Shown here: piece after piece, positions 57,643 to 64,000 of the stretch
Layout: each line of letters opens with the position of its first letter
How positions within the stretch are numbered: position 1 is the stretch's first letter
Source of the DNA: Enoplosus armatus
Lineage: Eukaryota > Chordata > Actinopteri > Centrarchiformes > Enoplosidae
Reading direction: 5' to 3'
Length of the DNA stretch: 64,000 nucleotides
NCBI RefSeq assembly: GCF_043641665.1
Contig: NC_092185.1
Coordinates: 25,382,129 to 25,446,128, forward strand
Position numbers and translations under genes: made by a program
The notes under the pieces: model-generated
The model's input: the letters and a program-made list of their open reading frames with translations, nothing else
The model's database searches: none
What the model was told of the DNA's origin: nothing

Positions 57643-57840
57643 GTAGCGCATTCTGTCAGTGAGGAAGATTCTGTCAGAATGGACCACTACATGTATAAAT
57701 GGTTAAAAGTAGGGTCACGTTTTTTAACTGACCCTGTCACGTTGGAAAATGCTATCAGAATGGACTACAACCTCTACAGCTGTGATTAAAATTAGCGCAG
57801 CGCATTCTGTCAGGTAAGAACCGTCTATCAGAATGGACTA
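57643..57840 (+). repeat. Degenerate tandem repeat, period about 75-80 bp
   Basis: TCAGAATGGAC recurs at 57674, 57754 and 57828, and AGCGCATTCTGTCAG recurs near 57645 and 57798. Units are diverged. Confidence 0.6.
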
Positions 57841-57859
57841 CTGCATTCAGACCGTACTA

Positions 57860-58908
57860 TTTGCTCAGGGAGTTCTCACATGCCATTGTTGTGAATGTTT
57901 ACACCCCCGGCCCCCCTCTGCGAAACACGGCGTCGGCGTGTGACGTCATTCACTCCGCCATGGCCCCGTCTACAGACCCAACACCCGAATGCATTCTTTG
58001 CTATTTCGGGTGACTTCAACCACGTCTCACCTGGATAAGCCGGCGAGCGCTGCGAGATTCGTGTTTTGTGACTTCTTCCAGTGCGTTCAACTCCATCCGT
58101 CCGGCTCTACTGGGTGAGAAGCTGACGGAGATGCAGGTGGATGCCCCCCTCGTGTCCTGGATTGTCAACTACCTGACTGACCCACAGTTTTGTAAGCGCA
58201 CATACTGTGGTCTGCCAGACAGAGTGGGACTGTCCTCTCTCCCTCCCTCTTCACCGTCTACACCACGGACTTCAGCTACTGCACTGAGACCTGCCATCTT
58301 CAGAAGCTTTCTGATGACTCAGCAGTAGCTGGATCTATCAGTGAGGGTGATGAGGAGGAGTACAGGGCTGCTGTGGACTACTTTGTCGCATGGTGCGAGC
58401 AGAACCACCTGCAGCTCAACGTGACAAAGACAAAGGAGCTGACTGTGGATCTGAGGAGGACCAAGGTGCAGATGACCCCTGTTTCCATCCAGGGGGATCC
58501 AGGATTACAAGTACCTGGGAGTCCACATAGACAATATACTGGACTGGGTAAAGAACAGTAATGCCCTCTACAAGAAGGACCAGAGCCGTCTCTATTTTCT
58601 GAGGCGGCTGAGGTCCTTCAACATCTGCCGGACTATGCTGAGGATGTTCTATGAGTCTGCGGTGGCCAGTGCCATCTTCTGTGCTTGTTGCATGCTGGGG
58701 GCAGCAGGCTGAGGGTGGCGGACTCCGACAGACTCAACAAACTGATCCACAAGGGGCCAGTGACGTTGTTGGGGAGGTGGAGCTGGACTCTCTGACGGTG
58801 ATGACAGAGAGGAGGATGCTGTCTTTCTACTCTTGAATGGGAGCACCGGTACTGTATAATCCCCCCCCTCCCCGGGGATCAATAAAGGATCTCTGATTCT
58901 GATTCTGG
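57860..58908 (+). mobile_element. L2-like LINE, internally deleted and frameshifted
   Basis: 57867-58037 resembles the end of an apurinic-type endonuclease domain (HPNAF, then SGDFNHV). 58068-58560 resembles a reverse transcriptase (NSIRPALLGEKLTEMQVDAP, later WCEQNHLQLNVTKTKELTVD) in shifting frames. 58640-58830 holds the C-terminal part (SESAVASAIF-like). The element ends in AATAAAGGATCTCTGATTCT-type tail. The region between endonuclease and polymerase core is missing, so it is inactive. Confidence 0.8.
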
Positions 58909-59372
58909 TTGATGTGACATTACGGTACTGTCGCAACAGAGTAGATTCGGAAACCAACGTGACCACTATTCCAGTTTGGATGAGTAAAAGACAGGTGCCT
59001 TTACTCCAACCACTCGGTGTCCCACCAGGCCAATCCTCTTTTTTTGTCCTTTTTTTTGTTAACTGTTATCTCTGGTCTCCTTAGATGTTGCCCCAGCAAC
59101 TGACAGTAGAAAGACAGCCAATCAGAGCCAATCAGAAGTCACAATTCAAAGCCTCCACGCACATCACTTATAGCTTTCATTTGCCACCCACACAGTCTGA
59201 ATGAGGGGATAGAGCCAAGTTATAGAGGACAGCTAGACCTTTTAAAATAGAGCCCTCTCATAAGAAAAGGACGTACAGACGATATTCACGAGATGACTCC
59301 CACTGGATTATGTGGGTGATCGCTCTACCTTATACGAGTCAGGGTTTGCAGGCACCAGGGGGCCCTGTTTAG

Positions 59373-59771
59373 GAGGGGGTTTCCATCCAGGACATTTGTG
59401 CGGCGGCGAGCTGGTCTTCGCCCCTCGCCTTTTTCCGATTTTATAAGCCGGACGTTCCCGCTCCGAGCCTTGCTTATGCGGCACTGAGCTCAGGGCCCCC
59501 CGGTTTTGGACAGAGTGCTGGCGGTTGCTCCAGATACGCTTGCTATGAATGAGAAGCTTAGGTTACTTGCATGACCCCGGTTCTCCGAGTAGAACGAGTG
59601 CGATGTCTCACCGGACAGCCAGCCCTTGTTGCTGGGGCGAAGCGAGAAGAGGCGCTCATTTTGGTGTATCTACCAGACGCGGGTACATCGCAATCACCCG
59701 CCAATCGGCAAGGAGGCGCATCCCATAGTGTGACAACTCACTCGTGCTACTCTGAGGTTACGCAAGTAACC
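59373..59771 (+). mobile_element. DIRS-like tyrosine-recombinase retrotransposon, 3' remnant
   Basis: 59391-59552 encodes DICAAASWSSPLAFFRFYKP and then DVPAPSLAYAALSSG to a TGA, which resembles the C-terminus of DIRS tyrosine recombinases, with a candidate catalytic Tyr in FRFY. It is followed by an imperfect inverted repeat: GGTTACTTGC at 59561 against GCAAGTAACC at 59762-59771, with ACGAGTG and CACTCGT inside. Confidence 0.65.
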
Positions 59772-61305
59772 TAAAGTTTCATTTAATCAAAACTGTTGCA
59801 AATAAACTTTTTTTTTAAGCTCTGACTTTATACACTTGAAAGCACTGAAGAACAAAAGACTAATTGCCCACAGTGACTGAACTGGCGGGCATTCAATGTT
59901 TTGTCAGTCAAGCTGGTGAAGGCTTTTTATTTTCTCTCTGAAGGCTGGTTTTGACTTTGCCTTTCCAGCGGGCTCACCTTTCTTACCTAAGAGCCACCTC
60001 TTAAGTGAGAGTGCTTTTCACTTGCTGAACTCAACAAATGGATGTCAGTGTCCATCATGCTGGGCGAGAAAGGGCATGCATGAAAGCAAATGTCTCCCAG
60101 ACAATAAGAGAAAAACTTTAGAATAGAATTAAAGAAGAAAAAGCTGGTATTTCCAGTGAAAATGACAAGAAACGTCATCGGGGAGATATTTAATAATTTT
60201 CCAGTGCTGTAGTTGAAAGAACCCTGCAAACATGGATTTCATAATCTTTGTCTTCACACACAGTGTACCCCTTTGGTCCCCGCTGCCTCTCATTCTCTAA
60301 ACCTTACGCACACATAAATAAAACCCCTAAAAACACCCCAAACCTAATCCATGCTCATCTCTCATATTCATGTTCACGCATATTCGATGCCTGATCAGAA
60401 AAGTGGGTACACATTGTTTGATTTTTCAGGTCTTCTCTGACGCAAATGTATCAATCGCACAGGCATCACACGGCAATGCCAGCGCCGGCTGTGAACCGGA
60501 CAAAAACCTGAGTCAATCAAATGGCCCCCGTCCACTAGCGCCCACGCATTCTGTGAATTCGTCACTGCCACCCACCGCGTCTGACTAACGCTGCGTTCAC
60601 GCGGGTTCAGGCAGACGGTAGACAGCAGCACACCTCCTGGCACCAGGCACGGGGGAAAAACAACAAACAGTCCGGCGTAATGACAGGACGGCAAAGCGAA
60701 ACACACACACACACACACACACGATTTAAATTCAAATATATGAAATAAAATCCTTTCGTTGTCTGTGATGGGAATCTGAAAATAGCCCAAGTCCAGTTTA
60801 TTGTCAGTGTGGACTCCCAGTTTGACAGTTTACACAGCGTAGTGCCACCCCGATTTTTGAAGGTTGCCTCCTGGTGAGGAGTATGTGACCCTTACCAGAA
60901 GATTCTACTTGGGTATTGAATTCTAAACACGGAACTGTGCTTACCTGCGTTAATGCGAGTCATGTTGCATGCACTCCGCGTATATCTGTATATCTGTGGG
61001 GCAGGTAAAACTAGTCAGGGCGGGGCAGGTAATCAGGCTGGAACGAGAGGAGAGGTAAGTACTACAAAATGAAACAGGAAATGTGCAACATAGAACACGG
61101 AGCATGACAACAAGACAAGGCTTGACGAAGAGGACGAGACGTTACGCCATGCGAGTGCATGAGGAACTGAGTTCTGCCCTGTAGGCCAAATAGAAGCCTC
61201 TATGAGAAAGGGGTTAAAGATTCTTTAAGACACAGTTAGATACCTGAGGATTAATGGCAGAGGTCTGATGGATAACTCAAGTGGTTAAGGAGGAACACGG
61301 TTACA

Positions 61306-61545
61306 ATGGGTAACTACTGCTAACTGTAGCTGCCGTTAGCTGTGCATCTAGCAGTCCTCTTAGCCATAGATGTATATATCTATATCTATGCTCTTAGCTA
61401 GCTGACTCTAATCCATCTGACTCTCGGAGCCCGGGACTGAAAACCTCCTCCTCCCGGCGGTCCAAAGCTCCTGTGCTGGCGGTGTAAACACCAACACTCC
61501 CCCTGCTGCTCAGAGCTAACTGAGCTAACGGCAGCTACAGTAAGG
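61306..61545 (-). repeat. Inverted-repeat element related to those at 8.1 and 38.8 kb
   Basis: The left arm reads ACTGTAGCTGCCGTTAGCTG and the right arm GAGCTAACGGCAGCTACAGT. The stretch GGTGTAAACACCAACACTCC is the reverse complement of GGAGTGTTGGTGTTTTCGCA-like sequence at about 8267-8287. A TATATCTATA block is inserted near 61370. Confidence 0.65.
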
Positions 61546-61784
61546 ATCTGGCCCAATAGATTTGGAATAGAATGTGCAGTGTTCCCAATGCATTTTGCGT
61601 GTTTGGAAATAAAAGCTAAGTTAGAAGGACTTTGAGCTTTACTCATTTTCTTTCAAACACACTGCTATTATTTGGAACACAACTGTAGATAGATAGAGAA
61701 ACCCCTTCAAAGAACCCATCAACTTCGAGACAATGGAACCGGAAGTGTGAAAAATGCTAACTAATTTCTGGGTTTTAGGACAAG

Positions 61785-61880
61785 ACAAGATAAGATAAGA
61801 TAAGATAAGATAATCCTTTGTTGATGCCTCAGCGGGGAAATTTGCATTGTTACAGCAGCATACAGGAGAGTGCAATAACA
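61785..61880 (-). mobile_element. LINE-type 3' tail with AGATA pentamer repeats
   Basis: Five overlapping AGATAA words (61789-61814) run into TCCTTTGTTGATGCCTCAGC and GGGGAAATTTGCATTGTTAC, the reverse complement of a common fish retroelement 3' end. Confidence 0.5.
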
Positions 61881-63203
61881 AGAGACATAAGTAGAAAATC
61901 AAGATATAATGAATAAAAACAATAAAGCTACTAAAACAAAAAAAAAAACTATAATTTACAAGTGAACAGAAGGAATATTCATATTGCTCAAGCTTAAGCT
62001 TCAGTGTAAGAAGGTCCAGTCGTGTGAAGTGAAGCATGTACAGTTCTAAGAATATATTTTCCCATTACGCAGTTTATTCCACTCAACAAAAACAGCCAAC
62101 CACCCTTCACTCCCATCACCCACTCCGCCCACCCCACCTTCATTTGGTTGCCATGGAGAACATTAACAAGTTACTGTTAAAGCCTGAGCTTTCTGATTTC
62201 CCTGGCCCTGCCTTTTGATGTCTTTTTTTTTTTTTTTTTTTTTCTCACACTCTCTGAGCCAGCATCATGTATAATCAGCAGTGTTGCAGCTCCCTGGCGC
62301 TTTCAACCCCCGCAGAGACGGACAGTGTCACTGCGGCCATGCCAGCAGAAGCTCACTGCCGCTTCTAAATGTCAAACCCATCAACGCCCACACAATATCT
62401 CATGTGGACACGGTGAAGGCGTGCGGCATATGTGCTGTGTACCAGAGGCTGATATAATCAAGCACAAGTTCCCGCACTGTTTATTGTTCTGCTCAAGAGC
62501 AGGGGACGGGGCAAGAAGAAGCAATCATCTAAATGAATCATCTGTCCAAATAAAGACATTTCGTTTCGTGCGAACCCCCGAAAGAATAGGAGCTACAGTA
62601 CAACTATAATACAAGATACTCCCTACATCTGTGGGAAAAGTACCTTTCTTGTGATTATTGTTGCTGTAATGAACCTTCATGATCATGGTCTGAAAATACC
62701 ACCCAGTAACCTTCAAACGCTGTAGCAATTGTCTTTGGCAGATAAATCGGTAAGTAACTTCCCACACTGGCCACTAACTGTGAAGAGAATCGTTAGATGC
62801 CTCCGTGACGTACAGTGTTTAATCTAACATGTCTTTGTCTCTGGGGACCCGGTGCATTAACAAGAAACTAAATCTACTTCTCCATTTTAATGGTTAGTAG
62901 ACACTATGGTTCCTCCATTGTGTACGATTTGTGTATCGACTGACAAACAAAAAGTCTCTTTAACCCTTCCCCTGAGGTGCCCAGATTTTCAAACCCCAAA
63001 ACCAGGACCCTAAAGTATGCTGCAGGTTCTCGCGCACATGCGTATGCATCCACTATGGGGGGCAATTATTTCAGCGTTTAGTACGCCCGCCGAGCGCACC
63101 TTTCAACACCATGAACACAGCATTTTCGTTGTCAGGTAATCCTCCTGGAGCCCTTTAGAAAAGACGGAAAATATCAACTCTCTCTTCAGCATGACGGCTA
63201 GCC

Positions 63204-63314
63204 GTTAATTCAATTCAATTTATTTGTATAGCGCCAAAGCACAAGAAAAGTGAAAGTTCCTTTGAGAGGCAGAAACCGGACTCTAGTTGGGGGGTCATCT
63301 GCCTTGACCGGTTG

Positions 63315-63348
<34 letters not shown>

Positions 63349-63716
63349 AGAGAGAGAGAGAGAGAGAGACATAGAGACACAGAGGGAAGCAGAGACATAG
63401 ACAGACAGACAGACAGGCAGAGATGTATGGCAGCACCAGCAGTAGCCATAGCAACTATGATTATAATAATAATGGCAATATGACTAATAATAGCAATAGC
63501 AACGTTAATAACAACAGAACTATGACAAAAAATAATAACTGTAGCGATGAGAGTCAGGCGGGCCCATGGCAGCAGCAGCCAGGCGTACCAGGACCACGAT
63601 CCACAGGAACCCGCGAGACGAGAAAGCACAAAGAAACTCCGGGGGAAGATATAAAGTTAGTAACATGCGTTGGAGGGAGGTGAATGTGTAAAGATGGAGA
63701 GGCAGAGGAGTACAGC
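63204..63716 (+). repeat. Interspersed fish repeat, first copy, internally shortened
   Basis: Starts TTCAATTCAATTTATTTGTA with TAGCGCCAAAGCAC, then GAGGCAGAAACCGGACTCTA, GGTCATCTGCCTTGACCGGT, a GA microsatellite, and GATCCACAGGAACC downstream. About 165 bp found in the second copy is missing after the start. Confidence 0.7.
63321..63369 (+). repeat. (GA)n microsatellite inside an interspersed repeat
   Basis: About 24 GA units with one TGAG interruption. The next copy of the repeat also carries GA units at the same position. Confidence 0.9.
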
Positions 63717-63726
63717 TCAGTGCATC

Positions 63727-64000
63727 AATTCAATTCAATTCAATTCAATTTTATTTATATAGCGCCAAATCACAACAAAGTCATCTCATGACACTTTACA
63801 AAATAGAGCAGGTCTAGACCGACTCTTTATAATGTTATTACAGAGACCCAACAGTTCCCACCATGAGCAAGCACTTTGGCGACAGTGGCAAGGAAAAACT
63901 TCCTTTTAAGAGGCAGAAACCTTGAGCAGAACCAGACTCTAGGTGGGCGGTCATCTGCTTTGACCGGTTGGGTTTTAGGGAGAGAGGGAGAGAGGGAGAG
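63727..64000 (+). repeat. Interspersed fish repeat, second tandem copy, cut by window end
   Basis: Starts with ATTCA units and TTTTATTTATATAGCGCC, then TTGGCGACAGTGGCAAGGAA, GAGGCAGAAACCTTGAGC, GGTCATCTGCTTTGACCGGT and GA repeats. Same orientation as the copy immediately upstream. Confidence 0.7.

Larger units (their letters stand above)
56566..64000. other. Intergenic DNA downstream of zfpm1
   Basis: No gene is supported. The stretch holds degenerate tandem units (57643-57840), an L2-like LINE fragment (57860-58908), a DIRS-like remnant with inverted repeats (59373-59771), an inverted-repeat element (61306-61545), a LINE-type tail with AGATA repeats (61785-61880), and two tandem interspersed repeats (63204-64000). 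The remainder is AT-rich DNA without recognised content. Confidence 0.7.

Noticed and set aside
60430..60588. A possible terminal exon after an acceptor (GATTTTTCAG), with a stop and an AATAAA near 60744
   Set aside because: The sequence continues into GCTGCGTTCACGCG-type DNA that looks like a fish transposon, and the peptide has no known similarity. RNA-seq would decide.
1..64000. tRNA, rRNA and small nuclear RNA genes
   Set aside because: No recognisable A/B-box tRNA pattern or rRNA block was noticed by eye on either strand; a covariance-model scan would be the proper test.

Overview
The window is vertebrate, almost certainly teleost fish, genomic DNA. It holds most of one large intron-rich gene, zfpm1 (Friend of GATA 1, FOG1), on the + strand. 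The evidence is eight GT-AG exons whose reading phases join without conflict, a typical FOG zinc-finger order, a PIDLSK CtBP-binding motif and a FOG1-type C-terminus. Long introns, dense microsatellites and fish-type dispersed repeats (L2-like LINE, DIRS-like element, hAT-like and other short DNA transposons) support a ray-finned fish. I cannot name the species.

Layout. 1-7461: intron, presumably intron 1. The expected tiny first exon, carrying the N-terminal NuRD-binding peptide, was not found and probably lies upstream. 7462-13758: acidic exons 2 and 3. 13759-48512: two long introns (about 19.4 and 15.2 kb) around exon 4, filled with microsatellites, dispersed repeats and some GATA-motif clusters. 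48513-53693: a compact 3' block of exons 5-9 carrying the end of the PR-like region, fingers 1-4, and one 2.6 kb terminal exon with the remaining fingers, CtBP motif and stop codon. 53694 to about 56560: probable 3' UTR ending near an AATAAA. 56560-64000: intergenic repeats, including an internally deleted L2-like LINE, a DIRS-like remnant, an inverted-repeat element and two tandem copies of a fish interspersed repeat.

The in-window coding sequence is 3,860 bp: 1,285 complete codons, the stop, and two bases finishing a codon begun in exon 1. Residue numbers below count from the first complete codon of exon 2. FOG1 is a nuclear cofactor that binds the N-terminal zinc finger of GATA factors and recruits corepressors in blood and heart development. 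GATA-motif clusters in its introns would fit autoregulation, but that is inference.

No second gene, tRNA, rRNA or CRISPR array is supported. Most other open frames are low-complexity readings of CA/GT, GA/TC or poly-T repeats. I see no evidence of an undescribed multi-gene system. The most interesting signals are an extra complete C2H2 finger in the FOG protein, the modular in-frame exon design, several SUMO-type motifs, a palindromic GATA site, and a set of related or nested inverted-repeat elements.
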